A DNA stretch of 64,000 nucleotides from Triangularia verruculosa. Taxonomy: Eukaryota > Ascomycota > Sordariomycetes > Sordariales > Podosporaceae. The notes beneath the pieces were generated by a model that was given only the letters and a program-made list of their open reading frames with translations, was not told where the DNA came from and did no database searches. Every line of letters starts with the position of its first letter. Position 1 is the stretch's first letter. Both the position numbers and the translations under genes were made by a program. The stretch lies in assembly GCA_033296885.1 (NCBI GenBank), contig MU863899.1, positions 62,001 to 126,000 on the forward strand, given 5' to 3'. This document shows, piece by piece, positions 36,223 to 46,522 of this stretch.

Positions 36223-38956
36223 TGTGATGTTTGTACTGCAAATAGTTTCCTACGGTGCTTCATACGCTGTTGTAGTGTTTGCTTCAGAATATCTGCTAGG
36301 TAATGTGTGGCGGCCCGGTGAGGGGTTGCTCCTCGTTCGAAGATCGGTCCTGGGCAAGACGTCAAGGGGCAATAGCGTCGACGGAATACCGAGACGTCGA
36401 GCCAAAAGCGCATGAACTATGAGGTCAACTCTGGCCGACTCAGGCCACCCAACCGGCAAGCAAAGTGTGGCGTGCGACTCGAACCATGCGGGATCGACCT
36501 AAAAGATGCGCGAGTATTTGGTGGCTTGGAGGGAAAGTGAGCCGCGATCGGGAGGATTGTCGGCTCGCGTAGAATGAGGCAGCGTCAAATATGAGGATGC
36601 GGGTAAATGGGCGATAACTTGAGGTCCTGATTCCTTTCTCGAAACAGCATCGAGTTTTTTTGAGGGCGGAAGCGGGCGAGGGTCGTCGTTTCAAGGTCCA
36701 AGGCGGAACTGTCGGTGGGATGGGCGGCGCATCCAGAGACAAGAACTGCAGGCGGGCGAATACTAGGTGGTAGAGAAGAAGAAAAAGCAAATGGCGGCAA
36801 CGAACGGATGGGGTAGAGCGAGCGTAAGAACTGGAAACGAGAGTAGGTAGGTGGCAGATGTGGTCGGTCTTTCAACACCACGAGTCAAAGGAGGACGAGC
36901 GACAGGAATTCTGACCGTGAAGACAGAAAGAAGCGTCACGTTGCGTTTGCAGGCCGAGGAAGGGGATCCAGGGGAATGAACGGGGAAGCGGGTCCCTAAC
37001 TGAAAGCCAAACTTGCGAAGCACTGCGAAGCCATTGTTAACATGAATTTGCTTCTTGGCCCCCATGCCATTCTGGGTAAGGCGCGTGCAAATGGTTCCAA
37101 TTATGGCCGGGCTAGCCCTGAAGTAGCTAGACCGAGAGCGGGTGTCCCTGGGCTCAGACGGCGACACCCCAACGGTGCTGCGGTGCGATAAAATATGGGG
37201 TGCAGACTGCGCTTTTCCCCTTTTTCCCTTTTTCCAGAATCGTCATGGTGATCTGGTGCCACCTCCCATCTGCCTAAGAATACTCCGAGACCCAGGGCCC
37301 CTCCGCGGATATTGCACCATATTTCATTTTCATCTGAACGGCCCCGGATTGCCATTTGAGACGAATTGCACATGGATCCGTTTGGGGCCGCGACGGTCGG
37401 TGCCGCAGAATCTGGACCCTTAGCATGCAATGCACCACGACGGCACACGCAGGGACTGCGCCCAGTCTCGTGCTACGAAACATGTCAACATCACAGATTC
37501 GAATTTTTGAACGTGTGCGTGTTTCTGCCATCTTGCTTCGAAAGAATCGCTGTATGGAAAACAAATTGTAGATCCATCGATCACTTTGACAAGCTTTTTG
37601 AACAGGGCCAAAACGACCACGGCCACGGCTTGCCGAGATGGTCTGGGTCCGCTTGGGGTCCGTTCCGTGGGTCTTGATCTCAACTAGCGCCCAATTATTT
37701 GCTCCATTGAAATTCTGCGAGTCTGGATCTCGACATTTCTATTCCAAACATGAAAACTGCTGGGCCAAGCTCCTGCAGTCCGAATGATAATCAACAAAAC
37801 GGCACAGACGGGGAGCGAGGGCAAGACCTTGAAGTGTGTGTGGTCCACACCAAAAATTACCTAATAAGGACAGAGACACCCCGGCCAGCCAATCAGAGAG
37901 TTGATGTTCATGTCTGGCTCTCGTCATGTGAACCTCCCTCCGGGTCTCTAGATCTTGTAAAAAGAAGGAAATGTCGAAACAGGGATTCTCCACCACCACC
38001 AGTTACACACACCTCGCACCGCAGCTGCTCACAGCAGGTACACCGGCCGGCCGCCAAAGCGACCGAAGCCATTTCGTGACCTGCGACCTGCGACCTACAT
38101 GCATAAGTGCACATCGTCACTTGGGAGCGGCAAGTCATTTGGTGGCTTTGTGATGGTAGGAGCCATTGGCCAATCAGGACAGGTCAATCCTCCCCAGCTC
38201 AAATATATCTAGAATCAGCTTCAACATTGATGACTACACCACTCGATCGTGTAGCTCAGACTCGAACCTAACCACCCAACTGGAAGCTTCACGCCACATC
38301 CGTACCTCTACTTCTCCTTTCGAGTCAGTCCACCTGTCCCACCTGACCGGTCATCTCCCCTCGCCATCCCTTACCTCATCAGTGGTCTCCCTGCTCGCTG
38401 CCAACCTAAACGAGACGAGATATCCAAGACCATGTCTCTCATTCAGCCTCTTGATCGTGGCAATCGTAGCATTTTAACAGAAGAGTAACACAAAAATGTT
38501 TACAAGCCGCTCGGGCATGGCGTCAGCTCACGAACCCGTCACACAAGACACAGAACTATGGTTTTGTGTTTTTTGGCCGACACAGTAATGACGCCACCTC
38601 GTGATGGACTTGCTGTGGAACCTGAGTATCGTGATCTCTGTTTGCAAACATCGTCGCTGGAGATTTAAGCTAACCTAAGACGGGTATATTTACTTAATAT
38701 TGATTATAGTCGTTACGATACTTTTGTCTCTTTACTTGAATGCGTAGCAGTAGATCTCTAGAGATGAATAAGGTACTGGTTTTCACGGTCTCAAGCGGTT
38801 CACTTGAAGTTACCTAGACTTAAGTAGCGACCACCGCCGCCCGAATGCTTGTTGATTAGGTCCCATTGGAAACGCAATCGTAATGGCCGTGGTTCGCATT
38901 CAGGTTACCTAGTCAATGGAAAGCCACATTCGAGGGGATCTATGCCCCAAGGCTAA
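36223..38956. other. Large intergenic region
   Basis: 2.7 kb upstream of the Sel1-repeat gene. Open frames are short, overlap on both strands and show no motifs. The long leader and promoter of the Sel1 gene probably occupy the left third. I see no RNA gene or repeat until the tRNA duplication begins at about 38957. Confidence 0.5.
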
Positions 38957-39028
38957 GCCCCACAGGAAAAAGAACCTAAACTTTCTTTCCACCTCGGCCA
39001 CTCAACGAATTCAGGTAAATACCTCACC

Positions 39029-39125
39029 GGGTGACTAGTCTAGTGGTCAGGACGCTTCGTTGTGGCTGCTTAGGAGCATCACATACGATTCCGAAGAAAC
39101 CCCAGTTCGATTCCGGGGTCACCCA
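39029..39125 (+). tRNA. tRNA-His(GTG), copy 1, with 25-nt intron
   Basis: The acceptor stem GGGTGAC pairs perfectly with GTCACCC, followed by discriminator A. The anticodon stem CTTCG/CGAAG encloses loop TTGTGG-intron-C, so the anticodon is GTG (His). A 25-nt intron sits after position 37, the usual place. The T loop is TTCGATT. The T stem, CCCAG/CCGGG, has an A-C mismatch at pair 52-62, which copy 2 lacks, so this copy may be impaired. The extra 5' G of tRNA-His is not encoded and would be added after transcription, as is normal in eukaryotes. Confidence 0.88.
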
Positions 39126-39240
39126 TCTACTTTTGCTCTTCAGTTGTCTGTTTTTTCTTTTTAAACTTGCCCCATAGGAAAAAGAACCTAAACTCTCTTT
39201 CCACCTCGGCCACTCAACGAATTCAGGTAAATACCTCACC

Positions 39241-39340
39241 GGGTGACTAGTCTAGTGGTCAGGACGCTTCGTTGTGGTTGCTCAAGAGCATCATCACATA
39301 CGATTCCGAAGAAACCCCGGTTCGATTCCGGGGTCGCCCA
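39241..39340 (+). tRNA. tRNA-His(GTG), copy 2, with 28-nt intron
   Basis: This is the same gene as copy 1, 212 bp downstream. The acceptor stem GGGTGAC/GTCGCCC has one T-G wobble. The anticodon stem CTTCG/CGAAG and loop TTGTGG-intron-C give anticodon GTG. The intron is 28 nt. The T stem CCCGG/CCGGG is perfect and the discriminator is A. Nothing in it looks damaged. Confidence 0.92.
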
Positions 39341-39375
39341 TTTACTTTTGCTCTTTAGTTATCTGCTCTTTGTGA

Positions 39376-39853
39376 ACCTGTTTTAGATTAGATTCTTCCT
39401 TGTTCAGTTTCTGTCGCCATTACCAAGGCCACGGTTTGAAGTAGCATTTGGTTTTGCTTTTGACAGTTGGAACCTCCGAGATGTATTGATCCAGAAGAGA
39501 TAGAAAGCGCTCCTGTCCAACAGTATTTGACAGTAGGTAAGCAATGGGGGTTTATGAAACATGTCAGCAACCATTCCCTTTTTTTGTCCATGAATATCTC
39601 CTCCGGAAGATAGTAAAATAGAGCTTTTGATGAAGTCGGTTGCAGCTTAGCAGTTTGAGACAAGTTGTATTAGGTTGTAAAGTTTCCGAGTGATAAACAC
39701 CTTCCCCTACTTTCTGTAATGTCCTCCAATACTGTTACTACAGTAGAGAACACTAGCACAAGAATAAACCGAGTGTAAGGCGTTTGCTTTTTAGATACAT
39801 CAGTAGCTATATTAAACACATATAATTTCTTAAAGATTTAATAGTTAAGTCAG
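39376..39853. other. Intergenic, right of the tRNA pair
   Basis: A stretch without a credible gene, rather AT-rich near 39780-39850. A frame on the minus strand (about 39388-39663) shows no motif. Confidence 0.45.
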
Positions 39854-40720
39854 TTATACCCCTGCCAAAACCCAGCCATAACCACCTATGCACTCACACT
39901 TCTCAGCTTTGCAGCCTTCGCAGACCTTCATTGCCTTCAACTTTAGTCTTGACTCTTGCATGACCCGGATCCTTCTTCAGGATGTCGATGGCATTAGTCT
40001 TGTGGACCTCAGCCTCCGCTTGCAAACAAGTTGCATTTTAATGCCTTTTGGCAGAGACAGTGTCGTTAGGCTTGATGTCACCACCTCTCGCCACCACTTA
40101 GCAGAGTTGTACTTCTCATCACCTTTGAAACGGCAGACAGCTTGAGTGTGCTTGGCGTTGGGAATACTCTCGTGTTCAAAGAAGCAGACTGTGCATACTT
40201 TATGGTTACGGAGGTATATACCCCTTTAGCGGACCTTGTTTAGGATGGCTTCCATTTGGTTCTGTTGGCCTTGAGCCAAGTCCTGTTGCTGATTATGTCG
40301 TCTGGCGAGGTTCAGCATTCCCATCTGCTCGAATGGTAGCGTGGGTGAGCTGGCTGCCCCAGGTCCGAAGGTATCTTCACGTTCAATGGAACGGAACACT
40401 TGGTCTTCCCCTCGACGCGCAGTTTAAAAGCTTCGCTTGCGGACGGTATTAATCTATGACATATCTGCGTTTGTAAACGATCATGTCCACAATGGCACTC
40501 CGCTCGCGAACGGTGCTCATGAACTCAGCAGCGCTTGCCCGCGACATACGGGGCAGGCGGAGGTTGGAGAGGTGCGACCTCTCCACGGTCGGAGTCTGAG
40601 AGAGCAGGGGGCATTTTGACTACCTCGTTGGACTTGTCGCGGAAGATGCAGCTGGTAGTGAGATCGGGGAGCGGCGGGGACTTGAGCTTGGCTGTGTTGC
40701 TGGGTCGGGGGCGCTAAGCG
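39854..40720 (-). pseudogene. Probable decayed gene, Cys-rich product
   Basis: Reading the minus strand from about 40720 to 39854 gives protein-like segments in shifting frames. In order they are a Pro-rich piece with CIFRDKSNEVVKMPPALSD; then EFMSTVRERSAIVDMIVYKRR; then GEDQVFRSIEREDTFGPGAA and FEQMGMLNLARRHNQQQ; then CTVCFFEHESIPNAKHTQAVC with WWREV; and finally KVCEGCKAEKCECIGGYG before a TAA at 39856-39854. Stops and frame changes separate the pieces, and I could not join them all with introns. The CxxC pairs suggest a zinc-binding protein. It may instead be a working gene whose introns I failed to see. I do not recognise the family. Confidence 0.4.
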
Positions 40721-41052
40721 CAGGATTTAGAATCGCAAGGTATGTGTTGTTAGCGGAGAACAGAGATTGGAAGTGGAGGACGAAAATTGGAAGCGGAGTG
40801 GTGACTTACGGTGTGGTCGAAAAGCTTGGGAAAAGAGAGAAAAAGAGAGGAAAAGTCGCGATCGCTTTAGTCGTCAAAAGTTCGGACGATTCCCAGAGAC
40901 TCCTGTTGAAGAGGTGGTCAGGGAGAAGGTAAATATCCCACAGCAGTGCTTACCCACGGTCCACCCCGGTATGCTTGATTGTGTCAGTGACTGTATTGTT
41001 GATCGCGTCAACCTTGGCCGCAGCCAACATATTCTAGAACTTAGAGTTCGCA
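40721..41052. other. Spacer between two coding remnants
   Basis: No clear feature. A short plus-strand frame (about 40744-40932) is Lys/Arg-rich and has no motif. Confidence 0.35.
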
Positions 41053-41360
41053 TTGATGCCTAGAGATCTCTCCCTGCCTATCTTTGGACTACTTTACCTT
41101 GACGGGAAAAGAGAGATCTCTAATGATACTAAAGATATCTTGGAGAATTGGAGATCCAAATGGGATGAAGCACCCTTCCCCGCCATAGGAATGTTTCACA
41201 AGATTCTGAATAATGTGCCGATAGCCCTTGTACCCTTAGTAAGGTAGCCGATCCCGTGGATGATGTGATCACATCTGCTGATCCCGATGAACCTGGTCAA
41301 GCCTCGTATGAATCAAATGCTGGAGGTGGTACCCTCACAATTGATGCTTCTGGAATTTAA
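41053..41360 (+). pseudogene. Possible plus-strand coding remnant
   Basis: A frame at 41053-41247 reads LPIFGLLYLDGKREISNDTK and continues ILENWRSKWDEAPFPAIG. After its stop, another frame reads ADPVDDVITSADPDEPGQAS up to DASGI and TAA at about 41360. The amino-acid composition looks protein-like and the break looks like a frame change. The product is unrecognised. It could be chance. Confidence 0.25.
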
Positions 41361-41604
41361 CCACAGATCATTCAGGACAACCAGCATCACCACCTGGGCG
41401 CCATCTTCCTTATAATCACAGACATCAGAGTCAAGAATTCGCATAATGCAATATATCATCTCAGTTTCAACGTCCTCAACGACGTATACCACCCCTTACT
41501 CCCCACCCCTAATCTCTCCACCCGAAAAATCAGCCCAAGGGCCCCAGAAATCATTAATAACGAAGCACATCTTCTCAGCCACCCCTTTCCCCCCCATAAC
41601 CCCC

Positions 41605-42711
41605 TCACAGCCTCTCCCCCATCCTCCTCTTCCTCTCCTCCTCATCCCCCGCCAAAACCCTCAAACACCCAAAAACCAACTTCCTCAACCCCCCCGCACC
41701 CCCCCACTCCCCAACATCATCATCCCTCCTCCTAGTCCGCCCACTTCGGCTCCAAACCTTCCAAACCTCCCCCTTATCCGGATCCATCACCCTCCCCATC
41801 AGCCCCTTGTCCACCGCACCCCCCAACCAACCCCTCATCTGCCCCAGCGCCCAAACCTGCCCCTCATACCTCCTCAACTCCTCCTCATACACCTCCAACA
41901 CCCCCCGCCACCTTCTCCTCTCCATCCCCGTCATCCTCTCCACCCCCAGCCTCTCCTCCTTCGCCCGGTTCGGCCCCCCAAAAACAATATCATACCCCCC
42001 CCACCAAACATTACCATTCCCCTGGTGCACGGTACCGCGGGGAAACACCTTGAATATCACCGACTTCTGCTCTTCCAGACTAAGCCGATGGACGAATAAC
42101 CTGGGAAACCGCTCCCACAACACCGGGTACTCCGGCTTGTCGAAAATGAAGAGGATGCCGTCTAGACTGGGGAGGTTGGGGACGGCGGTCTGGAATACCC
42201 TCAGCGAGTTTGCGTCGGCGAACGCGGGGGTGTCCCTCTGGAGGACGGAGAGGGGCTGGCGGAAGTAGTTCTGGAGGTCGTGGAAGAGGGGGACGAGAGA
42301 GAGGATGTTGGCTACGGCCAACAGGGTTTGGAACCAGGGTTCAAAGTCGGAGTACGACTTTAGGATGATGGTCGGGGCCGGGATGGGGAGGAGGTAGGAG
42401 GAGGGGGTGTAGAGGGGGGGAGGGGAAGGGGGAGGGGGGCGTTGGTTAGCGGTGGTGGTGGTGGTGGTGGCAGTGGTAATGGTGGCGGCGGTGGTGGTGG
42501 TGGTGACAAGATGGGCGTCGTTGTCCCTGAATTCGTCACGACGCTTCAGGTCGAGCAAGACCTGATCGACCTGATCGGAGTCGAGCTCTCGGCCGAATGG
42601 GACGTTCATGTTGGCGGTGTTGGCGGCGAGATATCTGGTAGGTTCTGACTGGGTATATGTTGCGATTAGTTGGTACTCCTCCAATAAAGGGAATAGGTTA
42701 TGGATCAACAT
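41605..42711 (-). CDS. Hypothetical protein, 368 aa
   Basis: A single open frame from ATG 42711 (MLIHNLFPLLEE) to 41605; a second in-frame ATG at about 42609 (MNVPFGRELDSDQ) could be the true start. Residues about 68-105 are a Thr tract and a Pro tract encoded by (GGT)n and G-rich repeats. The rest is globular-looking: SYSDFEPWFQTLLAVANIL, then LPSLDGILFIFDKPEYPVLW, then VFPRGTVHQGNGNVWWGGYD and an Arg/Glu-rich C-terminus. No signal peptide or membrane segment is obvious. I do not recognise the family. The long frame and sensible composition support a real gene, although it lies between decayed sequence and ERV46. Confidence 0.65.
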   Translation of the reverse strand: MLIHNLFPLLEEYQLIATYTQSEPTRYLAANTANMNVPFGRELDSDQVDQVLLDLKRRDEFRDNDAHLVTTTTTAATITTATTTTTTANQRPPPPSPPPLYTPSSYLLPIPAPTIILKSYSDFEPWFQTLLAVANILSLVPLFHDLQNYFRQPLSVLQRDTPAFADANSLRVFQTAVPNLPSLDGILFIFDKPEYPVLWERFPRLFVHRLSLEEQKSVIFKVFPRGTVHQGNGNVWWGGYDIVFGGPNRAKEERLGVERMTGMERRRWRGVLEVYEEELRRYEGQVWALGQMRGWLGGAVDKGLMGRVMDPDKGEVWKVWSRSGRTRRRDDDVGEWGGAGGLRKLVFGCLRVLAGDEEERKRRMGERL

Positions 42712-43505
42712 ACTGAAAAATCGTACGGAATCGCCTAAAGCTGGGAAGGCCTTCTCGGTATCTTTGGACGCACGAGCGAGTGGCGATACCGTCGTCCCAG
42801 CTGTAAGTTTGTTGGCAGAGTAATAATTCCAATCAGTTATTTATTCTTATTCAAAATCGTGGGCGGAACCTGGCGGAATCTCTCTACCCCTCGCCCTAGA
42901 AGCCCCCGGAAGCTGTATAATACCAACTGAACACCAATAATGAGCCATCGAGAGTGACGGGGGTGTTGACTGGCTCCGCGTATGTCTCGGCGACGACATC
43001 ATCGGTGCCTGAGAACCAAGACCAGCTCCGGGTGAATAGGAAGGAAGCCGCAACCGTAGATCGAATCGCATGTATGTGAGAAGAACACAGTATCATCTCA
43101 AGACGAGGACGCGTTGCTTCCAAGAAAACCCTCCTCCATGTAGCTAACATCAACGACTGGTAGCTAGCCGCAAGTCAGACACCAAAAGAACAAATAAGCT
43201 TCACGCGAGTCAACCGCCTTCTGCTCCCACTTGAACCGGTTGAGCATATTCCAGCGGCGAAAGAAAGCTGATCTGCATAATACAAGACTACACTAGTCCA
43301 CACACCAAGGCAAGGCTGGTAACACCTGTGAATAATTCAAATCAACAATTTTTTCTCCTAAACTCCTCATCATGCATCTAGCAGGCCACCCACCACATAA
43401 AAATCCTTTGAAACAGACAAAAAGCACAAAAAAGCAACACGGGAAGGCCACACACAGCGTATACCCTGATATATATTTACATCCAAAGAAAAGATACCCA
43501 GTGTT
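42712..43505. other. Intergenic upstream of the hypothetical gene
   Basis: 794 bp. A minus-strand frame at about 43150-42896 is open for some 84 codons but has no motif and no supported link to the downstream gene. The right end should be ERV46 3' UTR. No other feature seen. Confidence 0.45.
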
Positions 43506-44933
43506 TTAGAGATCCTTAGCTCTCAGCTTCTTGAGCTTGATCCCACCCTCAAACAAGGCACGATCAACAGCAGCAGCCACAGTCAAAGTACCACCGACGA
43601 TGGCACAGAGACCAGCCAGGAAACCGAGAAACGACTTTGGGCTCTCCTCTCTGTTGATGACCTTCATGGGGGAGATATCCTAGGTTACAGGTCAGCATTT
43701 ATTCAGTTTCACACCAGATCAAAATGGACTTACATAGGAGAAGAAGACACCGGGAATGCCACCCTTGGAGTGGATACGCTCTTTGTGGCCCTCAGCACCA
43801 TCATCGCCACCGGCAAGACTGCGCCTATGGCTGGTGACCGAGTACTGGTGAGTCTCAATGCTACCATCAGCTGACTGGCCGAACGAACCAAGCTCCTTGT
43901 GGTGTTGGTCCTTAAACCCCTGCCACGTCTTCTCCCAGCCGAGGGGAAGATACGAGGTGGGCACGATCTTGATGAAGTACATAAAGTTGTAGTTGACATC
44001 GTCAGTTTCCTGGCGGGTATCATCGAGAGGGTTGGCGTGATGGTTAGTCCAGGGCAGAGCCTTGTTCTTGCCCAGCTTCTTCGCCAGACCATCAGGAAGC
44101 TGCGGACCGAAGCGGAGGTGATGAATCTCGTGGCTGAAAGTATGCTTGACAGGTGTGTCCCAGTAGTTCTTAAGATCGTGGACGTGCATGTTTCCGTTGC
44201 TAAAACTCCTGCCAGGGGCAATATGGAAGTTGCCAATGACCTTGTTCACACGAACGCCACCCTCGATGCGGCAGCCTTCATTGCGCTGCTCGTCGAGCTT
44301 CTCGGCGTAGTGCTCGCGCTGGCACTGCTCAATGCCCTCTCCCCTACCGAAAGCCCAAGCCTGAGCCGCATATGCCTCCTTGACCTCGTCACATGTTTGG
44401 CAGCAGCCCGGCTTTGACGCACGAGCCGGGGGAGCGGCGCCGTAGCATGGACCGCAGTAGTTGGGATCGAGATGGGCAGCCTCTTCGTCGCGGGCATGGA
44501 GGGACAGCGCCTTGGCCTCGATGACACCACCGCCCTCGCTGAGCGGACGCAGTCTGGTCTTGACCACGCCGTGTTGGACGCCGTGTTGTTGCTCGCCAGA
44601 CACATCCATGACATCGAGCGTCAGCAGCTCGCAGGGCACTCGGGGGAAGCTGATGTTGAGGTGAATCTCCATGCGCTCGCCTGTTGAGCCGTTTGTCAGT
44701 GGCCGTCTACACATGGCACAAATCCATCAAGAAAGCGCACCTCTCCCCTTGTCCACGATCAGCTCCGGATGGATCTCTATCCTCCTATAGTCCTGCCATT
44801 CTCCCCAAGCCAGGAACATCACCACAATCAGAGACACGATGGTGACGATGCCACCAGACGTTGTCCTGATCCGCGCATCCTCCACCGTCTTGGTGAAAGC
44901 ATCGAGCCTGGTGAATCTCGATTTCGGAGGCAT
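43506..44933 (-). CDS. ERV46: COPII cargo-receptor subunit Erv46 (ERGIC-3)
   Basis: Erv46 works with Erv41 as a receptor cycling between ER and Golgi in COPII vesicles and retrieves some resident proteins. Minus-strand exons are 44933-44741, 44680-43734 and 43679-43506, giving 437 aa with matching phases. The N-terminus MPPKSRFTRLDAFTKTVEDARIRT leads into a first membrane segment at about residues 27-46. The long lumenal domain contains the conserved CGPCYGA, CCQTCDEVKEAYA and EGCRIEG cysteine motifs and a region HEIHHLRFGP. The C-terminal exon supplies the second membrane segment (about 398-423) and a cytosolic end, KKLRAKDL. Length and domain order fit the family. It is divergent from the GNAT gene. 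Confidence 0.95.
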
Positions 44934-45738
44934 CTTGGCCTATTTGTTCGTCGTCGTTTGTTGGACCAGTTCTCGGTGTGCAAGGTCGAGGTTCCACACT
45001 CGCGGGGCGAGTTGGTTTAGGATTGGAATGTGTCTTGCCACAAAAAGGGAACCGCTCAAAAACTCAGATGTTTAAAGGGGCGGCATCAAGTAGAGATTCA
45101 CACGAGCAGCAGTGAATCGTTTGCTGGCACTTTGCAGTCGAGATGAAACCAATGCATCAGCCTCATCCAGCAACCGCGCCGGAGACAGCTAACAAAAAGT
45201 AAAGGCCACCTTACAATCGATATCCACCTCAGCTTCAGGTCCCCGGCCAACTCCAACGCGGGCGCCAGCCGTGATTGGTTCTCAGGCTGAATTTGGGGAC
45301 CCAGACTACCCGAACGGGACCCTCCGCGGCGGGGGCATGGAACGGCGCCAGGAACAAGAACGTGCGTCTTGGCACACCCGAAATCACTGATAAGATAATG
45401 TGGTTGTCCGTTGACATCATGAAGATCACTCTGATGCTCTCCAAATGATGGTTTACGTCGGTTTAGTGGCTGTGAAGATACATCCCCTGAGTGTTCTAGA
45501 GCACCAGCTGACCCTGCCGCCCCTGGATCTGTAACTAACACATGTAGTTGCTGCATGATTGACAGCTGAAGCTCTGTCTCACTGAATCCGACGAGGCTGA
45601 GAATATAGAGATTATTTCCGCAATACAAAAGGTCTTCACACACCTCCGGCGTGACTCAACCCCCCAAACGCTTTAAAATCCCACAACTGCTTCCGTTTGC
45701 CTATTCAGTTGTCTTCCAGCATCAAGAACACCAACACC
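44934..45738. promoter_or_regulatory. Divergent promoter region, ERV46 / GNAT
   Basis: 805 bp between two divergent starts. Open frames on the minus strand near 45098-45643 show no recognisable product. I see no specific regulatory motif. Confidence 0.45.
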
Positions 45739-46416
45739 ATGGCTTCCTCCCAAGAAACCCCAAATTCTCGCCTAGAGCCCCTTCCAGAAGCTCTCCCCTC
45801 CCCAATCCTAACACTCACACCAAATGCCTCAACAACCCTCCACATCCGCCCCTTCCACCCTTCCGACACACCCCAAGTCGCCCGCGTGGCCAACAACCCC
45901 CTCATCGCCTCCTGCATGCGGAACACCTTCCCCTACCCATACACCCTCCAGGACGCCCAAAACTGGATCAAGATCGCCACCACCTCCTTCACTGACCCCC
46001 CCACTAAACCAAACATCTCCGGCCGACCCCTCCACCTGGACTATGCCGTCGTTCTCAACAGCCAAGTTATCGGTGCCATCGGGTTGAAACCTTTCTGGGA
46101 CATCGAGTCCGACGCCTTTGAGGTCGGTTACTGGCTGGGCGAAGAAGCCTGGGGCAAGGGCATCATGACTCTAGTGCTAAAAGAGTTCATAAACTGGACC
46201 TGGGAGCAGTTCCCAACCATTAGAAGGCTGGAGGCGATGACGTACAGTTTCAACGAGGGCAGTAAGCGGGTATTGACCAACGCTGGGTTCGTCAAAGAGG
46301 GCGTGAAACGGGAGGCGGTAAGGAAGGGTGATAAGGTGTGGGATATGGTCATCTTTGGCTTGCTCAGACGGGAGTGGACTACACAAGCCTTTAGTATCGT
46401 TTCCGCAGAGCCATGA
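45739..46416 (+). CDS. GNAT-family N-acetyltransferase (RimJ/RimL-like)
   Basis: A single exon of 225 aa from ATG 45739 (context ACCATGG). The frame also runs 14 codons upstream, but only from a TTG. The fold is that of Gcn5-related acetyltransferases of the RimJ/RimL kind, which transfer acetyl from acetyl-CoA to N-termini or small molecules. The core reads LHIRPFHPSDTPQVAR (beta1), LDYAVVLNSQVIGAIGLKP (beta2-3), FEVGYWLGEEAWGKGIMT (beta4 and the CoA pyrophosphate loop) and NEGSKRVLTNAGFVKEG (beta5/helix). The substrate is unknown. It converges on PER1 with about 106 bp between stops. Confidence 0.9.
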   Translation: MASSQETPNSRLEPLPEALPSPILTLTPNASTTLHIRPFHPSDTPQVARVANNPLIASCMRNTFPYPYTLQDAQNWIKIATTSFTDPPTKPNISGRPLHLDYAVVLNSQVIGAIGLKPFWDIESDAFEVGYWLGEEAWGKGIMTLVLKEFINWTWEQFPTIRRLEAMTYSFNEGSKRVLTNAGFVKEGVKREAVRKGDKVWDMVIFGLLRREWTTQAFSIVSAEP

Positions 46417-46522
46417 AATAATCAATGTAAATCATTATAATTGGGGTATAGCCCGTCATAAACCACCACCCATTTCCACAAATACAAACCAAAATAAAAC
46501 TTACAACTAAATTCCCTTCCCA

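Larger units (their letters stand above)
38957..39375 (+). repeat. Tandem duplication of a 212-bp tRNA-His unit
   Basis: Two directly adjacent copies of one unit, 38957-39168 and 39169 to about 39375. Each begins GCCCCAYAGGAAAAAGAACC and carries a tRNA-His gene 72 bases in. The copies differ mainly by transitions and a 3-bp length change in the tRNA intron. Confidence 0.9.

Noticed and set aside
35426..36415. 329-codon plus-strand frame opposite the Sel1-repeat gene
   Set aside because: It mirrors the Ser/Arg-rich codons of the minus-strand gene, which has introns, Sel1 repeats and a proper start.
36223..38956. Search for a hidden gene in the 2.7-kb gap
   Set aside because: All frames are short, overlap in antisense and lack plausible splice-linked exons.
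42896..43153. Possible 5' exon of the 368-aa gene
   Set aside because: No splice pair could be placed that joins the two frames, and the peptide has no motif.
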